Under the pieces are notes generated by a model. It was not told the origin of the DNA and did no database searches. It was given only the letters and a program-made list of their open reading frames with translations. Shown here in pieces: positions 1 through 4,930 of a stretch of 6,189 nucleotides of DNA (within the stretch, counting starts at the first letter, position 1; every line of letters starts with the position of its first letter). The stretch is taken from positions 1-6,189 of the forward strand of contig JAKORR010000952.1 in the NCBI GenBank assembly GCA_029777735.1. Direction: 5' to 3'. Made by a program: the position numbers and the translations under genes. The stretch is from Armatimonadota bacterium (GTDB lineage Bacteria > Armatimonadota > Zipacnadia > Zipacnadales > FEN-943).

Positions 1-43
1 CCCCCGCCGCAAGCTTCTGACGCAACGGCCGCCTTCGCTGTCT

Positions 44-823
44 TTACCAATACCTGCCGCGCACGACCACGGCCAGCCCTACCGCGCCGGGTGCTGCGGC
101 GTCCACGTCCACGCGCAGCACCTGCCCGTCCTGCGCCCTGCGGTTGGTATCTGGCACGCCGCTTGCCGCCATGCTGTAATCCGCCGCCGCGCTGTCTATC
201 TCTGGGCGCAATCCTTGCTCATTGAACACACTCGCTGGCTCCGCACCCGCGTCCCCAACGTGCACATCCACCACCGTGCTCTCCGCGCTCCCGGTATCCG
301 CGAGCATGATCCGCACATCCTCGATCCAGAAGTTGCGGTCCAGCACGGTGTACCCTACCACCCCCACGCTCACGGCCCCTGCCACGCTGAAGGCCAGTCG
401 AGCGGGCCGCAGACCCCACACTCGCAGATCAGCAAAATCGCCCAAACTTATACCGTCCCACGCCACCTTCCCCAGCAGCAGCTTACCAGCCCCAGGCTGC
501 ACTGTGCTCTTCTTGTACGGGCTGCCCAAATCCCCCGAGTCGATGTACACGTAGTAGACACCCGCCACGTCCTCGGCGCCAAAGGCGACGCTTGCCCCAC
601 CGGTGAACAGAGCGCCCTGTGCATATGCCTGCCCGACGCCGATATTGACTGCCTTCCCATCGATCGCGCACACCATTCCCGCGGTCACGCCTTCCAGCAG
701 GCCGGCGGCGCTTCGGTCCTCAATCTCCGCCTGCAGCCCATCAAAGGCGGCGTTCATCTGTGCCGGATCGGCCAGATCGCCTACGTGGAGTCTAGGTTTG
801 TTCGGAAAAGCTTGGTATGTCAT
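44..823 (-). CDS. Phage tail-fibre-like / receptor-binding-type structural protein
   Basis: A 259-aa protein with no signal peptide or membrane segment. Residues 1-40 resemble the short start of phage minor tail proteins (RLHVGDLADPAQMNAAFDGL). Residues about 50-136 form a beta-rich stretch with VYYVYIDSGDLG, LLLGKVAWDG and DLRVWG, a pattern familiar from phage baseplate and tail accessory proteins. Residues 140-259 are a second beta-rich part (VVDVHVG, PDTNRRAQDGQVLRVDVDA, GLAVVVRGRYW) resembling C-terminal tail-fibre domains. It is the last complete gene of the leftward group. ATG 823 is the most upstream start; GGAGG touches the ATG directly and a GGGGG run lies 6 nt upstream, so initiation may depend on coupling to upstream translation. 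The stop is TAA at 44-46; whether another gene follows in the last 43 bases cannot be judged. The structural-phage role is inferred from sequence style and neighbours; the exact component is unknown. Confidence 0.72.
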   Translation of the reverse strand: MTYQAFPNKPRLHVGDLADPAQMNAAFDGLQAEIEDRSAAGLLEGVTAGMVCAIDGKAVNIGVGQAYAQGALFTGGASVAFGAEDVAGVYYVYIDSGDLGSPYKKSTVQPGAGKLLLGKVAWDGISLGDFADLRVWGLRPARLAFSVAGAVSVGVVGYTVLDRNFWIEDVRIMLADTGSAESTVVDVHVGDAGAEPASVFNEQGLRPEIDSAAADYSMAASGVPDTNRRAQDGQVLRVDVDAAAPGAVGLAVVVRGRYW

Positions 824-899
824 CCTCCGCCCCCTGTCTACGTGACGCCTCGTGCCGTCGGGCCGCGGCCTCTTGCTTTGCCTTTGTCATCGTCGTCAT
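792..899 (-). CDS. Possible 35-aa coupled ORF between tail genes
   Basis: A 35-aa reading frame beginning MTTMTKAKQEAAARRHEA. It is strongly charged, Ala/Arg/Glu-rich and likely helical. Its ATG overlaps the stop of the upstream ORF in a TGATG arrangement typical of translational coupling, and its end overlaps the start of the tail-fibre-like gene by 32 bases in another frame. No good Shine-Dalgarno sequence is visible before it. Small coupled ORFs are common in phage morphogenesis modules, but the size and lack of a recognisable family leave it uncertain. The same frame runs open much further upstream (toward 1328); that extension reads as low-complexity Gly/Arg and overlaps the BppU-like gene, so I do not include it. 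Confidence 0.3.
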   Translation of the reverse strand: MTTMTKAKQEAAARRHEASRRQGAEDDIPSFSEQT

Positions 900-1189
900 C
901 ACCCGCGCGTGCGCCCGCGCCCCCAGAACACGTGGCCCCAGCGTCCCGCTCCCCATCTCCCCCTTCGGTGCGAGGGTCGCGTCTGGTGACGCGCAGGGCC
1001 CCAGTCCCTCACGCCCCAGGCCCCGAGGCCCCAGATCATCGCCCCTTCCAGTGCCGGGCCAGGTTGCTGCGTGCCTTCCACGCCGGTCGCCTGCTGTCGG
1101 GCGTACGTGGTCCCGAGACTGCCTGCTGCCTGCCGCACGGCCCCTCGCAGCCCCTGAGTCGCGCGGGCCGCTTCCCTCACCCATACCAC
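899..1189 (-). CDS. Hypothetical protein with W-G pentapeptide repeats
   Basis: A 96-aa ORF with GTG start immediately after the TAG stop of the BppU-like gene (zero spacing). The start is chosen because GGAGGT lies exactly 7 nt upstream, the same spacing as in the gene before it. A competing ATG at 1184 in another frame lies 12 nt from this RBS and gives a less protein-like product. The N-terminal half (VREAARATQGLRGAVRQAAG) looks helical. The C-terminal half carries Trp-Gly pairs at residues 53, 58, 63 and 79, 84, 89, i.e. two triplets with exact five-residue spacing, and is very Arg-rich. I recognise no family. Position suggests a small tail or baseplate accessory protein. The low-complexity G-rich DNA makes a fortuitous frame possible, and a frameshift between this and the 35-aa frame cannot be excluded. 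Confidence 0.5.
   Translation of the reverse strand: MVWVREAARATQGLRGAVRQAAGSLGTTYARQQATGVEGTQQPGPALEGAMIWGLGAWGVRDWGPARHQTRPSHRRGRWGAGRWGHVFWGRGRTRG
912..1034 (-). repeat. Degenerate 15-bp tandem repeats, two clusters of three
   Basis: Read on the minus strand, three 15-base units starting CTGGGGC occupy 1034-990. After a 33-base gap, three further related units (starting ATGGGG or CTGGGG) occupy 956-912. Period and phase agree with the W-G-x-x-x spacing in the ORF that contains them. Directly visible; the units are imperfect outside the CTGGGG core. Confidence 0.6.
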
Positions 1190-1615
1190 CTAACCCACCT
1201 CCCTCACGCGCGGTCTCACGCGGAACCGCATCACGTTGCTCGCCCGCGACACCTCGCTCCCTTGGGAGACCACTAGCTGAACGCGAAAGGAGCCAGCCCG
1301 CGCCGTCACTGCCCCAGGCACCACCCACCGCGCCTCTCCTCGGCTCGCGTCGGCCGCGGGCTCGACGTCCGGCGCCTTCTCCAGGGCGAAGGGCGATCCA
1401 TCCACGGCCTCCGCCAGCAGTTGCACATCGTAGTCTGTCAGGTCCACCGGCTCTCCCTGGTGGTACATGACAAACACCACTGCTGCTCCCTCATCGCCCT
1501 CGAACAACTCGTAGGCGCCCTGCACGGGGTCTAGGTCTCTGGGGGCGGCAATCAGCCGCCCGTGCAGCGGCAGGGTCTCCTCGCTGGTGAGCAGACCCAT
1601 GAAGAGCACCGACAT
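1190..1615 (-). CDS. Phage baseplate upper-protein (BppU N-terminal domain)-like protein
   Basis: A 141-aa protein, first of the visible leftward genes. From about residue 40 it follows the layout of the immunoglobulin-like N-terminal domain of phage baseplate upper proteins (BppU_N, DUF2479 type): an acidic GDEGAAVVFVM strand, then GEPVDLTDYDVQLLAEAVDG, a Gly-containing turn before RWVVPGAV, then AGSFRVQLVVSQG and a closing SRASNVMRFRVRP. In known phages this domain anchors a receptor-binding protein to the baseplate; here the protein is essentially just that domain plus about 40 leading residues. The start is ATG 1615 because AGGAGG stands 7 nt upstream; the frame is open further upstream but that part is not protein-like. 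The next gene's GTG follows its TAG directly, showing a packed operon. The family call is by pattern only. Confidence 0.68.
   Translation of the reverse strand: MSVLFMGLLTSEETLPLHGRLIAAPRDLDPVQGAYELFEGDEGAAVVFVMYHQGEPVDLTDYDVQLLAEAVDGSPFALEKAPDVEPAADASRGEARWVVPGAVTARAGSFRVQLVVSQGSEVSRASNVMRFRVRPRVREVG
1197..1202 (-). promoter_or_regulatory. RBS (GGAGGT) deciding the GTG start at 1189
   Basis: GGAGGT on the minus strand, 7 nt before GTG 1189, located inside the end of the upstream gene. It is the main support for choosing this frame over the ATG at 1184. Confidence 0.6.
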
Positions 1616-1622
1616 CCCGACA

Positions 1623-1628
1623 CCTCCT
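1623..1628 (-). promoter_or_regulatory. RBS (AGGAGG) of the BppU-like gene
   Basis: Perfect AGGAGG on the minus strand with 7-nt spacing to ATG 1615. It fixes the start of the 141-aa protein against a longer upstream reading. Confidence 0.75.
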
Positions 1629-1811
1629 GTTGAGAATCCTCTTGCGCAGGGTAGTGGCTTCTCGCTGTGGTCCCTTTCTCGCCGGCAGCCCACTCCCCGA
1701 CGTCCCCAATCACGCCCTTCCGCGTGCTTCCCCAGCCAAGGGAGCTTCGGTTGAGGTGAGGTGTGGCCGAGTAGTGGTCCCGTTGGGATGGTGGCGGCAC
1801 AAGCTGCCACT
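1629..1811. other. Unassigned stretch upstream of the leftward genes
   Basis: No convincing gene on either strand. Minus-strand frames stay open here and one reads passably (GVIGDVGEWAAGEKG) before overlapping the BppU-like gene and stopping at 1552, but it has no credible start or RBS. I found no leftward -35/-10 pair, so the leftward genes may be driven from a site I cannot recognise. The block could also be the degraded tail of a lost gene. Confidence 0.3.
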
Positions 1812-1917
1812 CCTTCGCCCGCCGCGGTTGTCCACGCCCACGCCCCGGCCCCTCGCCTGCTGCGACCCCCGACCTTTCCGAAAACTATCGCTTACGCAAC
1901 CGCAGTCTAGGTGTTAG
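1812..1917. repeat. Repeat C: diverged copy of the pilin-leader repeat
   Basis: Aligns with 5883-5969 of repeat B. It shares the segment with GGTTGTCCACGCCCACGCCC and, after a variable spacer, a 47-base core (1871-1917 versus 5923-5969) differing at five positions. Homology with A and B stops after GTGTTAG; the following sequence, including the promoter, is unique to this copy. It contains the segment missing from repeat A, which shows that A has suffered a deletion. Confidence 0.8.
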
Positions 1918-1956
1918 CCCCTAGCCCAGAGACTAGAGACTGTTGCGAAAACTTTC
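1879..1956 (+). promoter_or_regulatory. Paired 11-bp direct repeat, possible operator
   Basis: CGAAAACTATC (1879-1889) and CGAAAACTTTC (1946-1956) differ at one base; their starts are 67 bases apart. The second ends exactly where the -35 box TTGACT begins. The first belongs to the conserved core of repeat C and recurs as CGAAAACTGTC in repeat B (5931-5941). Placement suggests an activator or UP-like role, but no factor is known. Confidence 0.35.
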
Positions 1957-1985
1957 TTGACTTGACGGGGAAGATTACATATAAT
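1957..1985 (+). promoter_or_regulatory. Sigma70-type promoter of pilin gene 1
   Basis: TTGACT (1957-1962), 17-base spacer, perfect TATAAT (1980-1985), standing out in GC-rich surroundings. The predicted start near 1991-1993 leaves a leader of about 219 bases before ATG 2211. No equally good promoter is visible before the other pilin genes. Confidence 0.75.
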
Positions 1986-1995
1986 GCATGATGCA

Positions 1996-2123
1996 GTTAG
2001 TGCCGGCCAGTTAGACCTGCCTGGGAGGCGACAAAACCTGTGCAGGCGCAAGAGGTCTTGCTTCCGGTGCGCAGACGCGAGAGGATTGAAGAGTCGCCCA
2101 AGGCAAACCGGGTGCTTTCTAAC
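1996..2123 (+). promoter_or_regulatory. Putative structured 5' leader of pilin gene 1
   Basis: The predicted transcript starts just before a set of nested pairings: GTTAG (1996-2000) with CTAAC (2119-2123), CCGG (2003-2006) with CCGG (2108-2111), and GGCGAC (2027-2032) with GTCGCC (2093-2098). Inside is a hairpin GCAAG-AGGT-CTTGC. Further downstream are CCCCC-TTAAT-GGGGG and GGGAGA/TCTCCC (2156-2161 with 2179-2184) close to the RBS. The layout is that of a multibranch aptamer-like fold followed by expression-platform hairpins. It does not match the c-di-GMP-I, cobalamin, TPP or SAM consensus elements I know. The structure is hand-paired and unverified. Confidence 0.35.
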
Positions 2124-2195
2124 CCGCGATGTACCCCCTTAATGGGGGATTATTGGGGAGAGGCCGCTTTAGCAATGGTCTCCCACCCCCACAGT

Positions 2196-2201
2196 GAGGA
2201 G
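2196..2201 (+). promoter_or_regulatory. RBS (GAGGAG) of pilin gene 1
   Basis: GAGGAG with 9-nt spacing to ATG 2211. It decides for the short start MRRGGFTLIE over longer in-frame starts (GTG 2040 and later) that would bury the prepilin signal 57 residues inside. Confidence 0.7.
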
Positions 2202-2210
2202 CGTGATTCC

Positions 2211-2930
2211 ATGCGACGAGGCGGCTTCACACTGATTGAGCTCCTGGTTGTCATCGCGATCATCGCGATCCTGGCAGCGATCCTCTTCCCCGTCTTCGCC
2301 AGGGCTCGCGAGAAGGCCCGCCAGGCTTCCTGCCAGAGCAACCTGAAGCAGATCTGCCTAGCGACGCTCATGTACATGAGCGACTACGACAATTGCTACC
2401 CCATCGCCACGGATACCATAAACGGGCCTCCCGTAAACACCCTTGCCTGCGGGAAGCAGGGCTGGTGTGACAACAGGACCCACACCCTGCCCATCGGAGC
2501 TCCGGGCCCTGTCAGGCAGGGTTATGTCCATTGGCGACTGATGCCCTACGTCAAGAACGACCAGTTGTGGAAATGCCCTTCCATGTCGGCCACCGTTCAG
2601 CCCAGCTCGCAGAACCACTCGTCCTATCTAACAACGATGACGACAGTGAATACGTCGGCCAACTGGTGCCTGCAGGGGGACCATGAGAGTCTGCTGCGCC
2701 ACTCGCCCGCAGAGACGCCGCTGTGGCTGGATGCTATTGTGTGGTACACCCCTACCTATGTGGCCGCCAACCTGCTACGCTGCTCGCTGACCGACTTGCA
2801 GGAGATGGGCTCGGCGCATGGACGCGAGAGCGGTGCGCCCATGAACATCGGCTATGCCGACGGCCACGTGAAATCCATGCCGGTTCACCGCGCCTATCAC
2901 TACACCCGGAACTTGATGCCGCTGAATTGA
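2211..2930 (+). CDS. Prepilin-like protein 1, DUF1559 / H-X9-DG type (variant)
   Basis: A 239-aa type IV prepilin-like protein. Leader MRRGG, cleavage expected between Gly5 and Phe6, with Glu at mature position 5. The hydrophobic helix covers residues 6-29, followed by FPVFARAREKARQASCQSN. The common LMY..DYD block is at residues 53-60, and PYVKNDQLWKCP at 112-123 carries the conserved Cys-Pro. PLWLDAI near 170 corresponds to the GMDA/FGDA/VGDG motif of its neighbours. It is the most divergent of the set: the His-to-DG spacing is 13 rather than 9 residues (His203, Asp217-Gly218), there are extra Cys residues, and the FNY-type aromatic motif is absent. Expected to be processed by a prepilin peptidase and held in the inner membrane, possibly assembled as a minor pilin or pseudopilin. 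It is the only array gene with a strong promoter of its own. Confidence 0.9.
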   Translation: MRRGGFTLIELLVVIAIIAILAAILFPVFARAREKARQASCQSNLKQICLATLMYMSDYDNCYPIATDTINGPPVNTLACGKQGWCDNRTHTLPIGAPGPVRQGYVHWRLMPYVKNDQLWKCPSMSATVQPSSQNHSSYLTTMTTVNTSANWCLQGDHESLLRHSPAETPLWLDAIVWYTPTYVAANLLRCSLTDLQEMGSAHGRESGAPMNIGYADGHVKSMPVHRAYHYTRNLMPLN

Positions 2931-3042
2931 TGCACAGCTGGACGAAAACCCGCCTCACACTGGCGGCCGGTATTCAGTACATGCGCGCGGCCTGGGAATT
3001 GTTCGCACTGGGCGGATGGTGTAAGGTGCTTTGTGATTGCAG

Positions 3043-3068
3043 GACGCCTCGGCTGTGAGGCCGGCGTC
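3043..3068 (+). other. Hairpin in the gene 1 - gene 2 spacer
   Basis: GACGCC (3043-3048) pairs with GGCGTC (3063-3068), with a possible inner GGC/GCC pairing. It lies 48 bases before the start of pilin gene 2. It is followed by TAGGGCTTTG, too poor in T for a confident intrinsic terminator, so a leader element is equally possible. The rest of the spacer 2931-3116 shows no gene, and no homology to repeats A-C is evident. Confidence 0.35.
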
Positions 3069-3103
3069 TAGGGCTTTGTGGCCCGTTACTTGTGGTCGGC
3101 GTT

Positions 3104-3109
3104 GGAGGT
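3104..3109 (+). promoter_or_regulatory. RBS (GGAGGT) of pilin gene 2
   Basis: GGAGGT with 7-nt spacing to GTG 3117. It selects the start MKARGFTLIE over GTG 3078, which would place the RBS inside the gene and lengthen the leader peptide by 13 residues. Confidence 0.7.
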
Positions 3110-3116
3110 GAGTGCA

Positions 3117-3788
3117 GTGAAGGCACGTGGATTTACGTTGATTGAGCTCCTTGTTGTGATCGCGATCATCGCGATACTGGCGGCGATTCTCTTCCCCGTC
3201 TTCGCCAAGGCTCGCGAGAAGGCCCGCCAGGCTTCCTGCCAGTCTAACCTCAAGCAAATCGGCCTCGCGGTGCTCATGTACGCCCAGGACTACGACGAGA
3301 CGCTCCCTTGGGGCCAGAACGTTAGGTGGAGCAGCGTGGGGCCCCCGCACGGATTCTACGGTGTCGTTCTAGAGCCCTACATCAAGAACTGGCAGATCTT
3401 CATCTGCCCCAGCGTCACTGGCTACTCCGGCACCTGGTACTACGTGGGCTACAGGGAAGCCAGCTATGGTTTCAACTACGTGCTGAGCTCGGCCAGCAGC
3501 GGCATGAAGCTGGCAGTGTTCCCCAACGTCGCGTCGACCATCCTAGGCATGGACGCCCGCAATGCGTGGCTTGACAGCCCCGGGTTCATCTACGACCGCG
3601 TGGGCGACGGTGACTATGGCGGCAAGACTGACTGGCACAACGACGGCGTCAACGTCTTGTACATCGACGGGCACGTGAAGTGGAAGAAGCTCGGCGCCAT
3701 CCTGTGGAACGAGTTCCTGTGGTACGCCCAGAACCCGGGCCACGCTGAGTACGCGCGGGCGAACAAGCCGATCACCACGCCATACTAA
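3117..3788 (+). CDS. Prepilin-like protein 2, DUF1559 / H-X9-DG type
   Basis: A 223-aa protein with GTG start. Leader MKARG, cleavage Gly5/Phe6, Glu at mature +5, helix to about residue 29, then FPVFAKAREKARQASCQSNLKQIGLAVLMY in two joined conserved blocks ending in AQDYDE. PYIKNWQIFICP sits at 87-98 with Cys97, YGFNY at 117-121 and ILGMDA at 142-147. A canonical H-x9-DGH motif lies at His174, Asp184-Gly185 (WHNDGVNVLYIDGHVKW). It carries a 38-residue tail after that motif, longer than its neighbours, ending ITTPY. Only two cysteines (41 and 97), both conserved across the complete genes, which suggests a shared disulfide. Role: membrane-anchored pilin or pseudopilin-like component processed by a prepilin peptidase; the exact machine is unknown. 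Confidence 0.92.
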   Translation: MKARGFTLIELLVVIAIIAILAAILFPVFAKAREKARQASCQSNLKQIGLAVLMYAQDYDETLPWGQNVRWSSVGPPHGFYGVVLEPYIKNWQIFICPSVTGYSGTWYYVGYREASYGFNYVLSSASSGMKLAVFPNVASTILGMDARNAWLDSPGFIYDRVGDGDYGGKTDWHNDGVNVLYIDGHVKWKKLGAILWNEFLWYAQNPGHAEYARANKPITTPY

Positions 3789-4035
3789 GGTCAGTCCTCA
3801 CCTGCCGACGTCCCTCTCGAGCTTCGAGGAACCGCGCAGCTCCCGGAGCGTAAGACGTGGCTTCTGGTGGGCAGCTCCGTGGCCCCGACCACCGCGGGCC
3901 TGTGGGAGTTGCTTGGCAGTGTGATGTACGCCGCGGGTGCACCCTCATCGCCCCGCCTCCGACCTTTCCGAAAATATCGCTTGCGCAACTGCGGTCCAGG
4001 TGTTAGCTTAATCATGGGTGCTTGTCCGTCGCGTC

Positions 4036-4084
4036 CCCGAATCACGGGATGCAACTGCCCAGGGGCAGGTCACCGCTCTGCGGT
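4036..4084 (+). promoter_or_regulatory. Three small hairpins just before the RBS (copy A)
   Basis: Consecutive pairings CCCG-AATCA-CGGG (4036-4048), CTGCC-CAGG-GGCAG (4055-4068) and ACCG-CTCTG-CGGT (4072-4084), 12 bases before AGGAGG. All three are kept unchanged in repeat B (5999-6011, 6018-6031, 6035-6047). They could shape the leader mRNA or protect the RBS; function unproven. Confidence 0.4.
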
Positions 4085-4096
4085 CATCTTAGGGTT

Positions 4097-4102
4097 AGGA
4101 GG
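4097..4102 (+). promoter_or_regulatory. RBS (AGGAGG) of pilin gene 3
   Basis: AGGAGG with 10-nt spacing to GTG 4113. A closer ATG (4105) opens only a two-codon frame, ATG CAG TAG, whose stop overlaps the GTG by one base. The pilin frame has no other start near the RBS. Confidence 0.65.
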
Positions 4103-4112
4103 CGATGCAGTA

Positions 4113-4790
4113 GTGGCACGCAAGGGTTTCACCCTCATCGAATTGCTGGTGGTCATCGCGATCATCGCGATACTCGCCGCAATTCTGTTTCCCGTGTTCG
4201 CCAGGGCTCGTGCTAAGGCCCGCCAAGCTTCCTGCCAGTCCAACGTCAAGCAGATCATGACAGCCTTCCTGATGTACGCCCAGGACTACGACGGGCGATG
4301 GGTGTATGACACGATGATCCCCGGACTCGCGGTGCCCGGCGCGGGAAACTCCAGCGACGGCAGCAACGTGTGCTGGTGGCGCTTCCCCCTGTACCCGTAT
4401 GTGAAGAACTGGGCCGTCTTCGTCTGCCCCGACGGCATCCGTGACGCCGCCGCTGCGGCCTATCCGGGCAACCAGTTCCACTTCAACTATGGCTACAATG
4501 CCAACCTGCGCAACCGCAGTGACAGCGACATTTACAGGCCCGCGGATCTGATTGCGTTCGGGGACGCATCGCACTGGCACGGCAGCCAATGCGGAGGCCG
4601 CTCCTTCGCCTGGGCCTCCGTAGACAAGAAGCCCAGCGGCAATCCGTGCAATGCCAACCAGACCGTCAATCAGATAGATCAATGCACGCGCCACAACGGT
4701 GGCTCGAACCTTGGCTACGCCGACGGCCACGCCAAGTGGAACGCGGCCACAGCCATCGCGGGCGCCTTGCCCGCGGCGATCACGCCCTAG
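4113..4790 (+). CDS. Prepilin-like protein 3, Cys-rich DUF1559 / H-X9-DG type
   Basis: A 225-aa protein with GTG start. Leader MARKG, cleavage Gly5/Phe6, Glu at mature +5, helix followed by FPVFARARAKARQASCQSN; Ala replaces the Glu of ARE, unlike the other genes. AQDYDG follows at 56-61. PYVKNWAVFVCP is at 95-106, FNYGYNANL at 124-132 and IAFGDA at 147-152. A canonical H-x9-DGH motif lies at His194, Asp204-Gly205 (RHNGGSNLGYADGHAKW). It has six cysteines (41, 87, 105, 160, 179, 191), four more than protein 2, clustered before the C-terminal motif; this suggests extra disulfides in an exported domain. The C-terminal tail is short and Ala-rich. The start and first codons lie inside repeat A; the rest is unlike its neighbours at DNA level apart from the conserved blocks. 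Confidence 0.92.
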   Translation: MARKGFTLIELLVVIAIIAILAAILFPVFARARAKARQASCQSNVKQIMTAFLMYAQDYDGRWVYDTMIPGLAVPGAGNSSDGSNVCWWRFPLYPYVKNWAVFVCPDGIRDAAAAAYPGNQFHFNYGYNANLRNRSDSDIYRPADLIAFGDASHWHGSQCGGRSFAWASVDKKPSGNPCNANQTVNQIDQCTRHNGGSNLGYADGHAKWNAATAIAGALPAAITP

Positions 4791-4822
4791 AAACCTGGCC
4801 GGAAACTCCATCCCAGAGAGGA

Positions 4823-4840
4823 CCCCGTCCCGGCGCGGGG
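4823..4840 (+). terminator. Weak hairpin after pilin gene 3
   Basis: CCCCG (4823-4827) pairs with CGGGG (4836-4840) around an 8-base loop, 32 bases after the stop. There is no T-run after it, so it is at best an atypical terminator or a simple 3' end hairpin. Confidence 0.25.
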
Positions 4841-4906
4841 AACGAAGTATCCCAGGCTCGGGAGGACCAAGATGCTTGGCCAGCGCTCCGCCCAAGGCAG
4901 TCTCTT

Positions 4907-4930
4907 CACCGCCGATCGGCTGAGGCGGTG
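4907..4930. other. Strong inverted repeat in the gene 3 - gene 4 spacer
   Basis: CACCGCC (4907-4913) and GGCGGTG (4924-4930) form a perfect 7-bp stem with a 10-base loop. An alternative is the palindrome GCCGATCGGC at 4911-4920. No T-run follows on either strand. The 233-base spacer (4791-5023) shares no obvious homology with repeats A-C. It has a TTGACG at 4953-4958 without a matching -10. Confidence 0.45.

Larger units (their letters stand above)
3797..4171 (+). repeat. Repeat A: pilin leader plus signal-helix cassette
   Basis: A 375-base block near-identical to repeat B (5721-6134). It starts 9 bases after the stop of pilin gene 2, fills nearly the whole 324-base spacer, and continues over the RBS and GTG into the first codons of pilin gene 3. 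Compared with B I count eight substitutions, one 38-base deletion (after 3957) and a 1-base deletion in the 47-base core (here 3961-4006). The deletion is flanked in B by CGCCCCG direct repeats, of which A keeps one. Hairpins at the upstream end include CTCGA-GCT-TCGAG (3816-3828). A weak, conserved TTGCGC-17-TAGCTT pair could be a promoter but is not convincing. Confidence 0.9.

Noticed and set aside
215..1276. Long plus-strand frame opposite the phage-like genes (also 817-1470)
   Set aside because: Pro/His/Arg-rich translation typical of the antisense of GC-rich coding DNA, no RBS, no recognisable domain; it mirrors the minus-strand genes.
792..1328. 178-aa minus-strand frame covering the region between the two tail genes
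   Set aside because: Low-complexity Gly/Arg reading, overlaps the BppU-like gene by more than 130 bases, and its internal ATG 1184 is 12 nt from the RBS; the GTG 1189 frame fits better. Only its last 35 codons are kept as a weak candidate.
1552..1800. Minus-strand frame upstream of and overlapping the BppU-like start
   Set aside because: A short stretch reads like protein, but there is no credible start or RBS and it overlaps the well-supported gene.
2040..2210. 57-residue N-terminal extension of pilin gene 1
   Set aside because: It would bury the prepilin signal; GAGGAG at 2196 supports ATG 2211 and the extension lies in the putative structured leader.
1992..2210. c-di-GMP riboswitch before pilin gene 1
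   Set aside because: Expected on functional grounds, but the conserved c-di-GMP-I core motifs are not visible.
3913..3928. Sigma54-like TTGGCAG element in repeat A
   Set aside because: The -24 half resembles the consensus, but the -12 half lacks the required GC at the proper spacing (TGTAC instead of TTGCA/T).
3791..4054. Minus-strand ORF conserved in both repeat copies (also 5667-6017)
   Set aside because: Frame survives the 39-base difference, but it needs a TTG start, has no RBS, and several of the few substitutions change amino acids; the conservation is explained by recent duplication.
4000..4110. Integron-type attC site in the duplicated cassette
   Set aside because: GTTAG-type triplets occur, but no matching pair of core sites in inverted arrangement and no integrase in the window.
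3867..4112. 82-residue N-terminal extension of pilin gene 3
   Set aside because: It runs through non-coding repeat A; the RBS at 4097 and the prepilin signal place the start at GTG 4113.
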